A model generated the notes under the pieces. That model saw nothing but the letters and a program-made list of their open reading frames with translations. It ran no database searches and had not been told where the DNA came from. From contig JAGOAL010000004.1 in the NCBI GenBank assembly GCA_017983975.1, positions 1 through 64,000 of the forward strand: a stretch of 64,000 bases of DNA. Direction: 5' to 3'. The stretch is from Flavobacterium sp. GTDB lineage: Bacteria; Bacteroidota; Bacteroidia; Flavobacteriales; Flavobacteriaceae. A program made the translations under genes and the position numbers. This document shows, in pieces, positions 56,684 through 64,000 of the stretch (the stretch's first letter is position 1; every line of letters starts with the position of its first letter).

Positions 56684-57343
56684 TTATTTAGTAATTTGCT
56701 TCAAATCAGCAATTGTTGCAATTGGATCTTGCGCGCTAAAAACATAACTTCCAGCTACTAAAACATCAGCACCAGCATCGACAAGCTGTTTTGCGTTTTT
56801 ATTGGTTACACCACCATCGATTTCTATTAGAGTTTCTAAACCTTGCTCTGTAATCATTTTTTTAAGTTTTTTTACTTTTTGATAAGTAATTTCTTCAAAC
56901 TTTTGACCTCCAAAACCTGGGTTTATCGACATGATAAGAACCATATAGCATTCGGGTAAAATATCTTCTAGAACAGATACTGGAGTAGTTAAATTAAGAA
57001 CAACACCTGCTTTACAACCTGCCGCTTTGATTTGTCTTAATGTTCTATGGAGGTGAACTGTAGATTCATAATGAACAGTTATTATATCAGCACCAACTTT
57101 TGCAAATTCTTCAATGTAACGCTCAGGTTTTTCAATCATTAAATGTACGTCTAATGGTTTTGTGGCGTGCTTTTTTATTGCCTGAATAACTGGCATTCCG
57201 TAAGAAATATTTGGAACAAAATGACCATCCATTACATCAATATGAAACCAATCGGCTTCACTAGTATTAATCATTTCGATGTCGCGTTGTAAGTTAGCAA
57301 AATCAGCTGCAAGCACTGATGGAGCAATAAGTGTGTTTTTCAT
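56684..57343 (-). CDS. rpe: Ribulose-phosphate 3-epimerase
   Basis: A 219-residue TIM-barrel enzyme of the pentose phosphate pathway. Metal/catalytic residues are in APSVLAADFANL (start), WFHIDVMDGHFVPNIS (His34/Asp36/Asp38 region), PLDVHLMIEKPE (His about 67), MSINPGFGGQKF (about 139-150) and EIDGGVTNKN (Asp about 175). Length is typical. A TACATTTG -7 box about 70 nt upstream gives a long leader containing GTTCAACATTGAATGTTCAA repeats. Confidence 0.97.
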   Translation of the reverse strand: MKNTLIAPSVLAADFANLQRDIEMINTSEADWFHIDVMDGHFVPNISYGMPVIQAIKKHATKPLDVHLMIEKPERYIEEFAKVGADIITVHYESTVHLHRTLRQIKAAGCKAGVVLNLTTPVSVLEDILPECYMVLIMSINPGFGGQKFEEITYQKVKKLKKMITEQGLETLIEIDGGVTNKNAKQLVDAGADVLVAGSYVFSAQDPIATIADLKQITK

Positions 57344-57411
57344 GTTGTAGTTATGTAGTTTATTGTAGATTTCAAAATTCGTTGTTCAACATTGAATGTT
57401 CAATCTTTTTG

Positions 57412-57419
57412 CAAATGTA
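57412..57419 (-). promoter_or_regulatory. -7 box (TACATTTG) for rpe
   Basis: Minus-strand TAnnTTTG about 69 nt upstream of the rpe ATG. Confidence 0.45.
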
Positions 57420-57493
57420 CAAATTATAAACTTTCATTTTTAGAATTTTGAATATTCAACTTGGAATGTTGAATTTTGAACTTTTATTTCCCT

Positions 57494-57547
57494 AAAAAAA
57501 ATAAAACTCCGGAAACTCGAGCAAAGCGAACAGACTGGAGTTTTATT
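57494..57547 (-). terminator. Second (distal) terminator after rpoD
   Basis: Stem AATAAAACTCC/GGAGTTTTATT around a 26-base loop, followed on the minus strand by T8. It shares the flanking words CCGGAGTTTTATTTTTTT with the proximal terminator, so the two look like duplicates. Confidence 0.75.
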
Positions 57548-57553
57548 TGGCTG

Positions 57554-57587
57554 AAAAAAATAAAACTCCGGTAATCAGCCGGAGTTT
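57554..57587 (-). terminator. First (proximal) terminator after rpoD
   Basis: Perfect nine-base stem AAACTCCGG/CCGGAGTTT with loop CTGATTA on the minus strand, followed by TATTTTTTT. Confidence 0.88.
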
Positions 57588-57594
57588 CAATCAT

Positions 57595-57614
57595 CAATCA
57601 AAAAACGAACAGTT
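57595..57614 (+). repeat. Dispersed 20-nt repeat, copy 2
   Basis: CAATCAAAAAACGAACAGTT, 19/20 identical to the copy at 32184-32203. Confidence 0.6.
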
Positions 57615-57651
57615 TTAAACTGTTGTTACTTTTATAGAAATCCCAAAAATT

Positions 57652-57678
57652 AAATTCCAAATCCCAACTTTGGAATTT
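57652..57678. repeat. AAATTCCAAA/TTTGGAATTT hairpin downstream of rpoD
   Basis: Ten-base perfect arms around TCCCAAC. Built from the ATTCCAAA low-complexity word also seen at 47844-47870. Confidence 0.5.
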
Positions 57679-57700
57679 GGAATTTCATTTTTTTTGAAAT

Positions 57701-58564
57701 TTAACCCAAATAGGTTTTCAAAATTTTACTTCTTGAAGTATGTTTTAACCTTCTAATTGCTTTTTCCTTAATTTGGCGTACACGCTCACGTGTTAAATCA
57801 AATGTTTCACCAATTTCTTCTAATGTCATAGGGTGTTGATCGCCTAATCCAAAATACAAACGAACAACATCAGCTTCTCTTGGAGTTAATGTTTCTAAAG
57901 CGCGTTCAATTTCAGTTTGTAAACTTTCATGAATTAACTCTCTATCAGGATTTGGAGATTCGCCAGAACGTAATACGTCGTATAAATTAGAATCTTCTCC
58001 TTCAACTAAAGGTGCATCCATTGATAAATGACGTCCTGAGTTTTTCATAGACTCTTTTACATCATTTACGGTCATGTCTAATTCTTTAGCAATTTCTTCA
58101 GCAGAAGGGGCACGCTCTTGCGATTGCTCTAACAAGGCATACATTTTGTTGATTTTATTGATAGAACCAATTTTATTCAATGGTAAACGAACGATACGAG
58201 ATTGTTCAGCTAACGCTTGAAGAATAGATTGACGAATCCACCATACGGCATAGGAAATGAATTTGAAACCACGTGTTTCGTCAAAACGTTGAGCGGCTTT
58301 TATTAATCCTAAATTTCCTTCGTTAATTAAATCAGGAAGAGTAAGTCCTTGATTTTGATATTGTTTAGCAACAGATACTACGAAACGTAAGTTTGCTTTT
58401 GTTAATTTTTCTAAAGCTCTTTGATCTCCGGCTTTAATTTTTTGAGCTAATTCTACTTCTTCATCAGCAGTAATAAGGTCAACTTTTCCAATTTCTTGTA
58501 AATATTTGTCTAAAGAAGCAGTTTCACGATTAGTTACCTGCTTGGTAATTTTAAGTTGTCTCAT
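57701..58564 (-). CDS. rpoD: Primary RNA polymerase sigma factor RpoD (Bacteroidetes type)
   Basis: A 287-residue group 1 sigma factor, without region 1.1 and with short spacing, the normal form in Bacteroidetes. Region 1.2 ([22 protein letters not shown], about 15-36), 2.1-2.4 ([38 protein letters not shown]...[14 protein letters not shown], about 58-115), region 3 (about 130-190) and 4.2 ([30 protein letters not shown]) are all intact. It should recognise the TTTG/TAnnTTTG promoters seen throughout the window. I see no clear TAnnTTTG box in front of it; the promoter is unresolved. Two tandem terminators follow. Confidence 0.97.
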   Translation of the reverse strand: MRQLKITKQVTNRETASLDKYLQEIGKVDLITADEEVELAQKIKAGDQRALEKLTKANLRFVVSVAKQYQNQGLTLPDLINEGNLGLIKAAQRFDETRGFKFISYAVWWIRQSILQALAEQSRIVRLPLNKIGSINKINKMYALLEQSQERAPSAEEIAKELDMTVNDVKESMKNSGRHLSMDAPLVEGEDSNLYDVLRSGESPNPDRELIHESLQTEIERALETLTPREADVVRLYFGLGDQHPMTLEEIGETFDLTRERVRQIKEKAIRRLKHTSRSKILKTYLG

Positions 58565-58636
58565 TTAAATTTTCCTTACTTTTAATAGTTCTGATTATTA
58601 TACGCAAGAAAAATAAAAAAGTTACAAAAAAATGTT

Positions 58637-60319
58637 TTATTTTACTTCAAAGTATTCTTTTAATGATAAAGGTTGGCCATCTTTTGAGAATCCTTCTAAA
58701 TTTATTTCGTAAACTCCTTCCATATCAGATGTGAAAAAACTTAATGAAGTATTGTTTTTTTCTAATTTTAGATTTGTTTCCCAAGCCAATTGGTATCTAT
58801 AGTCTGGAATGCGGTTGAAATCTAAATTTGGATCATAAACTTTATTAGAAAAACGAATTTGCTCTTTACACCTTTCAATTGTTAGAGGCAAAATAAGATT
58901 AGATTTAGGTTCATACATTTTAGAAAATGTAGAAATGGCTATTACTCCACTAAATATTTTTGAGCCATATGAATATGCTTTGTTTATAACATTAAATTTA
59001 TAGATGTTTTTAGTGTTATATTCAAACAGTTCTGAAACATCTTGAAGCATTAATCCATCTACTAAAACTAATGCACTACCAAAAGATTCACCTCCGGTAA
59101 TGTAGTCTTTGATATGTAATGAATAATAATCGTTATTTTTTTTAAAATAGACGTCAGGAATTATTTCAATAATTGTTTCTTTAAAGGATGGAAATCGTTT
59201 AAAATCATCTAAAATATATTCTTTTGCTGCATATTTATAAAAAGGATATTTATTACTTTTATCTACGAATAAACTGTCAACATTTGCATAAGCATTTACT
59301 ATTTGAGAAGCAATTAAACGATCTTCTATTGGTTTTATATTTTTCTCTGTTAAGTGTAACTTACTAAATTCTGAATTGATTGTTATTTTAGCTTTAGGTT
59401 GAATTGATATTTGAAAATCAGTTATATTATTTTCTACCAATTGAAGCTGTATATTTGATTGATTAATGTCTTTTTCTAATGTAAAATAAAACTCTCCATT
59501 TGCATTTGTTTTAACTATTTTAAAGTCAAATGGCTCGCCAACAACTGATAAAGCAATATGCTGATTTTTTATTTCTTTACTCCCATTCAGAGAAATTATT
59601 TTTCCAGACAGTATTTCCCCTCTAATTTCGGGTATGTAATTTATGGAATTTTCAGTAACAAATTCATCTAATTTAGTTTGACTAAATGTAGTACTTGTTT
59701 GGGTTTTGTTGAAGTTTAATTCGTCTATTTTTCTAACGGATATTGAATAATTTCCATTTTTAAATTTTTCAGTATTGTCTAAAATATTCAAAGAAACTTG
59801 TTCTCTTTTTAAATAATTTTTTTTGTTGTTTTGAAATATTACCTCATTTATTTTTTCTGAATTAGTTGTTATCTTTGAGTTATCGATGTATTTATTTTCA
59901 GAATCAGTTGTACTATTTTTAAAAGGTAAAAATGGATTAATAATTGTTATCTCTGTTTCAAAATATTGAGCAGATGAATTGTTAAGCATCCAATTTGTGT
60001 AGGCTATTAATTTGTAATTACCGGTATTAAAATTTGTATTGATAAAAATTTCATTTGCGCCTATACCATTATTTAATCCAATTTTGTTTCTGCTTACACT
60101 TTCTCCTTGATTATTAATAATTTCAACATAGGCAACTTTACTAATTGTGCTAATTTCTTTTGTAGAAGCATTTAAGCAATATATTTTATACAAAAGTTTT
60201 TCACCTGTAACTAATGTAGTTGAATTTGTATGTAAAAAAATGGCTTCGCTTTCAAAAAGATTATTTTGAGCAAAGTTGTTTAAAAAACAAAATATGAAGA
60301 GTACTATAAATTTTTTCAT
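58637..60319 (-). CDS. Secreted MG2/carboxypeptidase-regulatory-like protein, partner of a TonB receptor system
   Basis: A 560-residue exported protein. ATG 60319 gives a signal peptide (MKKFIVLFIFCFLNNFAQ) and a four-base ATGA overlap with the DUF4249 gene, both favouring it over the ATG two codons earlier. Residues about 20-130 look like an alpha-2-macroglobulin MG2-type beta domain (FLHTNSTTLVTGEKLLYKIYCLNAS), about 205-290 like a carboxypeptidase-regulatory domain (GEILSGKIISLNGSKEIKNQHIALSV), and about 410-470 like a TonB-receptor plug-type segment (GSALVLVDGLMLQDVSELFEYNTKNIYKFNVI). No barrel follows. It probably sits in the periplasm or outer membrane and acts with the two genes upstream. 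Confidence 0.72.
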   Translation of the reverse strand: MKKFIVLFIFCFLNNFAQNNLFESEAIFLHTNSTTLVTGEKLLYKIYCLNASTKEISTISKVAYVEIINNQGESVSRNKIGLNNGIGANEIFINTNFNTGNYKLIAYTNWMLNNSSAQYFETEITIINPFLPFKNSTTDSENKYIDNSKITTNSEKINEVIFQNNKKNYLKREQVSLNILDNTEKFKNGNYSISVRKIDELNFNKTQTSTTFSQTKLDEFVTENSINYIPEIRGEILSGKIISLNGSKEIKNQHIALSVVGEPFDFKIVKTNANGEFYFTLEKDINQSNIQLQLVENNITDFQISIQPKAKITINSEFSKLHLTEKNIKPIEDRLIASQIVNAYANVDSLFVDKSNKYPFYKYAAKEYILDDFKRFPSFKETIIEIIPDVYFKKNNDYYSLHIKDYITGGESFGSALVLVDGLMLQDVSELFEYNTKNIYKFNVINKAYSYGSKIFSGVIAISTFSKMYEPKSNLILPLTIERCKEQIRFSNKVYDPNLDFNRIPDYRYQLAWETNLKLEKNNTSLSFFTSDMEGVYEINLEGFSKDGQPLSLKEYFEVK

Positions 60320-61500
60320 TGCCAAAAAGGAGGAATTATATTAGATGAGAAACTAGTGCAATCACCACAAACAGGTTTTACCATTTTAAAAATATTTCCG
60401 GTGTTTTGATAAAAAACCAAATTTCCGGATAGATAACCGCTTTTTAAAGCATGATAACCATTTGCTACACAAGTAATTCCAAAACAGCTGGCATCATACT
60501 CTTTAATTTCGCAGGTATCAAAATAATTAGGAAATAATTCGCCAGGAAATAGTTCATCATAATTGAAGAATATTCTTCTTTCAGAAACACTTGTTACATC
60601 AAAAAGCCCAATAACCTTTTCATTTGGATTATTTGTGCATTGAATGTTTCCATAAATAAAACCGGGTTGAACTTGTGACAAAATATTGTCAGAACTAGAA
60701 AAACTTTTTAATATTTTATAAAAATTATAAGAATCAAAATTTTCAACATATTGTTTTACTAATATTGAATATCGATTTGCAATTCTATAATCATTTTGAG
60801 GGATGAATCTTATAGGGTAGTTATTTACCCGATCTTCCGAAAGATCCGATGTAGTGTTTATTATAATATTTTTTGAGGAATTTGAACTATAACATTCTCT
60901 AGTTTGTGCGACATCTCGTAGAGAAATTACTACTTCTTCGTCATCTGTAAAAGTTAATTTATTAGGCGACCATTTAGGAACAATTATTTTGTATGTTTCT
61001 TCATACGTATATCGATAATATTTTGATGAATTAGTTGGATCAAAACTGTTTGCTGCAATTTCTACACCTCTTACACCATCTTTTAAAATATTTGTTGCAG
61101 TAATACTACTTAATGGGTTTGTTGTAGGTAGTTTTTGTGTTTCAGAAACATATTGATTTCCATTTGTGGTTTCAATGGAAATATAATAAAACACATTTGG
61201 AACTGCTTGAAAAGGAACTGTTGATTTATAAACTTCGTCTACTTCTTCAAATTCATGTACAGTTCCATTATCGCCATAAATTTTAACTATTGCACCAGTT
61301 TCAATTTCATTTTCTCTTTCTTCTAGTCTATAGCTTTTTGTGATTTTAACCTCTTGGTTTTTAACCTCATTTGTAAGTGTTGCTTCAACTACAAGTGCAC
61401 TTTCATATGTGTTAGATTGTAAGGCATAAGGCTCTGTACAACTTATTAATAACAGCAGGATTATTACTGTAAAAACGGGTTTTAAAAGTATTTTTTTCAT
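60316..61500 (-). CDS. DUF4249-family lipoprotein
   Basis: A 394-residue lipoprotein with lipobox LLISC (Cys21). The opening after the lipidation site (ESALVVEATLTNEVKNQEVKITKSYRLEE...GAIVKIYGDNGTVHEFEEV) and the CGDCTSF-type Cys motif near the C-terminus (VKPVCGDCTSFSSNIIPPFW) are typical of DUF4249, which is encoded next to TonB-dependent receptors in Bacteroidetes. It may be a surface-exposed substrate-binding or receptor-capping lipoprotein; function is not established. Two bases separate it from the receptor gene; four-base overlap with the MG2-like gene. Confidence 0.87.
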   Translation of the reverse strand: MKKILLKPVFTVIILLLLISCTEPYALQSNTYESALVVEATLTNEVKNQEVKITKSYRLEERENEIETGAIVKIYGDNGTVHEFEEVDEVYKSTVPFQAVPNVFYYISIETTNGNQYVSETQKLPTTNPLSSITATNILKDGVRGVEIAANSFDPTNSSKYYRYTYEETYKIIVPKWSPNKLTFTDDEEVVISLRDVAQTRECYSSNSSKNIIINTTSDLSEDRVNNYPIRFIPQNDYRIANRYSILVKQYVENFDSYNFYKILKSFSSSDNILSQVQPGFIYGNIQCTNNPNEKVIGLFDVTSVSERRIFFNYDELFPGELFPNYFDTCEIKEYDASCFGITCVANGYHALKSGYLSGNLVFYQNTGNIFKMVKPVCGDCTSFSSNIIPPFWQ

Positions 61501-61502
61501 AA

Positions 61503-64000
61503 TTAAAATTTGAAATTATAAGTAATAGTAGGCACAGGAATAGCAAAAATACTTGTTTGAAATGCTTTTATTTTTCCTTCTTCAGTAATAAAATATATAG
61601 AATAAGGGTTGTTTCGCCCTAAGACATTATAAATTGAAATATTCCAATAACTGTGCGCTAATTTTTTAATTTTATGATTTCCTTCAATGTTAAAACCGAT
61701 ATCTAAGCGATAATAATCTGGTACTCTAAATTGATTTCTATCACTATATAATGTGTATTGAGCTCCACCAAATTCATAGCTTCCTATTGGATAAGTAATG
61801 GGTCTACCTGTTTGATAAATAAAATTAGTAGAAACACTGTATCGTTTGGTAATTTTATAATTTAGGATAAGGCTTAAATCATGAGGTTTATCAAAATTTG
61901 AAGGGAAATAAGCACCATTATTTACTTTCTCCTCATTAAATTTACTGTCTAATTTTACAAATGATCTAGAATAACTATATCCTATCCAACCATTCAAATT
62001 GCCACTCGTTTTTTTAAGTAGAAGCTCTACTCCATATGCTTTTCCGTTTCCTTGTAATACTTCTGTTTCAATATGGTTATTTAGAATTAATTCTGCACCA
62101 ACTTTATAGTCTAATACATTAGTTGATTTTTTGTAATAGCCTTCTAAGCTTAGTTCATAAGGCAATCCTTTGAAATTTTTATAGATTCCAAATGCAAGTT
62201 GTTGTCCAAAACTTGGTTTAATGTTTAAATCGGCTAATTTCCATGTATCAGTAGGTGATTGTGTTGTATTTGTAGATAATTTATGCAGATATTGATAATT
62301 TGTATCATAGCTCGCTTTAATTGATAAAGTTTCTGATAGTATATGTCTCAGTGCAATTCTATATTCTAAACCATTGTAGGTCTTAATTGTTTCATTAGAA
62401 TTATATTTATTTTCAATAAGTACATTTCCTTCATTTATAGGTGCATTTGTCGCATATTCTCTTTGTGTAGAGGGGCCAAGGGCTAGAAAATTTGAGAATC
62501 TTAATCCAAAGGTAACCGCTGTTTTTTTTGTAAAATTAATGTTGTCTGATAAAAATAATGCATTTTCAAGTCCTTTTTCTTTTTGAATTGATTGATAAAC
62601 TAATAAAGAATTTTCATCTGTTGGTTTTAAGGTTCCAGGACTAATATTGTATAAAGTAGAATTAATTCCGTAAGTAAATTTGTGCTTTTGATTATAATTA
62701 TAAGAACCTTTATAGATAAGTTTAGTTTCATTTACTTTAAATCCAAAATCAAACGATCTTAAGTTGTTTTTTTCAAAATCAATTCCAAATTGATATTCAG
62801 AATTCGTAATTCCAAATTCGGCTTTGTTTTTTTCGTTGAACGAATGCTTGCCGTTAATGGCAATAATTCTATTACTATAAGTATACGTAGAATCTGAAGT
62901 TAAATTAAATGAGTCTTTACTATAATAAACCGTTGACTCTATACTTGTTCTTTCTGAAATTTGATGATTATATTTTATTAGTAAGTCATAAAATGATGCT
63001 TTACTTTTTTTAATTTCTGGATTATCTATTTCTTTTAAAATCCAATCTGAATATGAAGATCGGCCGCCTATTGCAAGACTTGCTTTTTTGTTTACAACAG
63101 GAATAGACAATGTAATGTTATTTGTAACGGGGCCTATTCCGCCTTCGCCACTTATTTTGTCGACATTTCCATTTTTTGATTTAATATCAAATACAGATGA
63201 AAGTCTTCCTCCAAATTCAGATGGAATACTTCCTTTGTAAATTTCAGCTGTTTTTATAACATATGGATTAATGGATGAAAAAAAGCCAAAAAAGTGAGAA
63301 GGATTATAAAGTGTGGCATTATCAAGCAGAAAAAGATTTTGATCTTCTTTTCCTCCTCTTACGTTAACTCCAGCAGAGCCTTCACCTGTAGTTTTAATTC
63401 CAGGTAATGTAGTAGCTACTTTTAATATATCTCTTTCGCCAAGAACCATCGGAACATTTTTCATCTCTTCCATGTTGATGGATGTAATTCCTGATGTTGT
63501 ACTTTTTATGTTCTTCTCACTACCGGTTTCGATAATAATTTCATTAAGTTCGGTTAAAGCATCGGATAGATTGAAATTTTTGATACCATTTCCATAAACT
63601 AAAACTTTTAAGGTGTTTTTCTTAAAACCAGGCGCTTCTAGGGTAATGTTATATTTACCATAGGGTAATTGTATTTTATAAATCCCTTTGTCATTAGTTG
63701 TAGCAACAATTCTTTGTTCCACAATTAGATTTGCATCGGCAATTGGAACTCCATTTTTTGAATTTAGAATTGAACCAGTAATTTCATATATGCTTTTATC
63801 TTTTGATGCACTTTCTTTACCAATAACCGTTAAGGCTTCATTGTACTCTTTTTTATCAGTAATTTTATCTGTTTCTTGAATTAATATTGGTTTTGCAACA
63901 GTATTTGTTGAATTTTTATTTTCCAAAAAAGCACTTTCTATTTTGTTATGGATGATACTATTTTGAGTCAAGATAATTTTATTTTTATCTAAAAAATAAT
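61503..64000 (-). CDS. TonB-dependent receptor with carboxypeptidase-regulatory and probable STN domain, 5' truncated by the window
   Basis: At least 832 codons; the frame stays open to the right edge, so the signal peptide and true start lie outside. The first visible residues (YFLDKNKIILTQ, read from the edge) resemble the end of an STN (secretin/TonB short N-terminal) domain. Next come a CarboxypepD_reg-like domain (about 63971-54 codons inward; GVPIADANLIVEQ...GKYNITLEAPGF), the plug (INMEEMKNVPMVLGERDILKVATTLPGI...GVNVRGGKEDQNLFLLD) and a 22-strand-type barrel ending in Phe (TYNFKF). STN suggests transenvelope signalling. Substrate unknown. First gene of the receptor/DUF4249/MG2 operon. 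Confidence 0.92.
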   Translation of the reverse strand, partial: YFLDKNKIILTQNSIIHNKIESAFLENKNSTNTVAKPILIQETDKITDKKEYNEALTVIGKESASKDKSIYEITGSILNSKNGVPIADANLIVEQRIVATTNDKGIYKIQLPYGKYNITLEAPGFKKNTLKVLVYGNGIKNFNLSDALTELNEIIIETGSEKNIKSTTSGITSINMEEMKNVPMVLGERDILKVATTLPGIKTTGEGSAGVNVRGGKEDQNLFLLDNATLYNPSHFFGFFSSINPYVIKTAEIYKGSIPSEFGGRLSSVFDIKSKNGNVDKISGEGGIGPVTNNITLSIPVVNKKASLAIGGRSSYSDWILKEIDNPEIKKSKASFYDLLIKYNHQISERTSIESTVYYSKDSFNLTSDSTYTYSNRIIAINGKHSFNEKNKAEFGITNSEYQFGIDFEKNNLRSFDFGFKVNETKLIYKGSYNYNQKHKFTYGINSTLYNISPGTLKPTDENSLLVYQSIQKEKGLENALFLSDNINFTKKTAVTFGLRFSNFLALGPSTQREYATNAPINEGNVLIENKYNSNETIKTYNGLEYRIALRHILSETLSIKASYDTNYQYLHKLSTNTTQSPTDTWKLADLNIKPSFGQQLAFGIYKNFKGLPYELSLEGYYKKSTNVLDYKVGAELILNNHIETEVLQGNGKAYGVELLLKKTSGNLNGWIGYSYSRSFVKLDSKFNEEKVNNGAYFPSNFDKPHDLSLILNYKITKRYSVSTNFIYQTGRPITYPIGSYEFGGAQYTLYSDRNQFRVPDYYRLDIGFNIEGNHKIKKLAHSYWNISIYNVLGRNNPYSIYFITEEGKIKAFQTSIFAIPVPTITYNFKF

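Larger units (their letters stand above)
57344..57700. other. 357-nt gap between rpe and rpoD
   Basis: No ORF. From left to right: rpe leader with TTCAACATTGAATGTT-type near-palindromes, rpe -7 box (57412-57419), a second set of GAATATTCAAC/GTTGAATTT words, two tandem rpoD terminators (57494-57547 and 57554-57587), a dispersed 20-nt repeat (57595-57614), a palindrome AACAGTTTTAAACTGTT (57608-57624) and an AAATTCCAAA/TTTGGAATTT hairpin (57652-57678). Confidence 0.7.

Overview
The window looks like a chromosomal segment from a gliding-lineage member of the Bacteroidetes, most likely Flavobacterium or a close relative in the Flavobacteriaceae. The evidence is the AT-rich composition, gliding genes gldB and gldC, a type IX secretion Plug-family protein, a TonB receptor/DUF4249 pair, a 287-residue primary sigma factor, and many promoters carrying the Bacteroidetes -7 box TAnnTTTG. 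No transposase, integrase, phage gene or CRISPR array is visible.

Layout. 1-4.5 kb (minus): partial pruA, apaG, a T9SS Plug-family protein, a methyltransferase and map. 4.5-4.9 kb: an RRM RNA-binding protein with a clear terminator. 4.9-10 kb (minus): a four-gene operon of TetR regulator, ABC exporter, HlyD adaptor and TolC channel. It is controlled from a short promoter region holding a perfect palindrome over the -7 box, and the ABC protein has lost nearly all catalytic motifs except Walker A. 10-17 kb: gpmI, a DUF5916 outer membrane protein, two tail-to-tail L,D-transpeptidases and a GNAT acetyltransferase. 17.2-17.4 kb: two identical tRNA-Gly(TCC) genes. 17.4-25.4 kb: pepE, a four-gene set (two related secreted proteins, DUF6702, M1 peptidase), tatA, a PAP2 phosphatase, an O-methyltransferase and rlmN. 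25.5-33.3 kb: a lipoprotein, a polyprenyl diphosphate synthase, a soluble GAF/PAS histidine kinase divergent from an AraC-type response regulator, then an ECF sigma factor, membrane anti-sigma-like protein and outer membrane protein operon.

33.4-40 kb: dnaG (all four zinc ligands replaced), a LuxR-type response regulator, nadE, gldB, gldC, ysxC and an alpha/beta hydrolase. 40-56 kb is the division and cell wall (dcw) cluster in the order mraZ, rsmH, ftsL-like, ftsI/PBP, murE, mraY, murD, ftsW, murG, murC, ftsQ, ftsA, ftsZ. It is preceded by three GTGGT boxes at 10-bp spacing that look like MraZ binding sites. murF, murB and ddl are not in it. 56-58.6 kb: a yqeY-family gene, tRNA-Arg(TCG), rpe and rpoD with tandem terminators. 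58.6-64 kb (minus): a TonB-dependent receptor running off the right edge, a DUF4249 lipoprotein and an MG2-like secreted protein.

Most of this is core genome. The most unusual items are the degenerate ABC exporter with its palindromic operator; the ECF operon, whose promoter, leader hairpin and out-of-frame 14-bp repeat in the anti-sigma gene suggest layered or switchable control; the zinc-ligand-less primase; and low-complexity repeat families that occur both between genes and inside murG and the anti-sigma gene.
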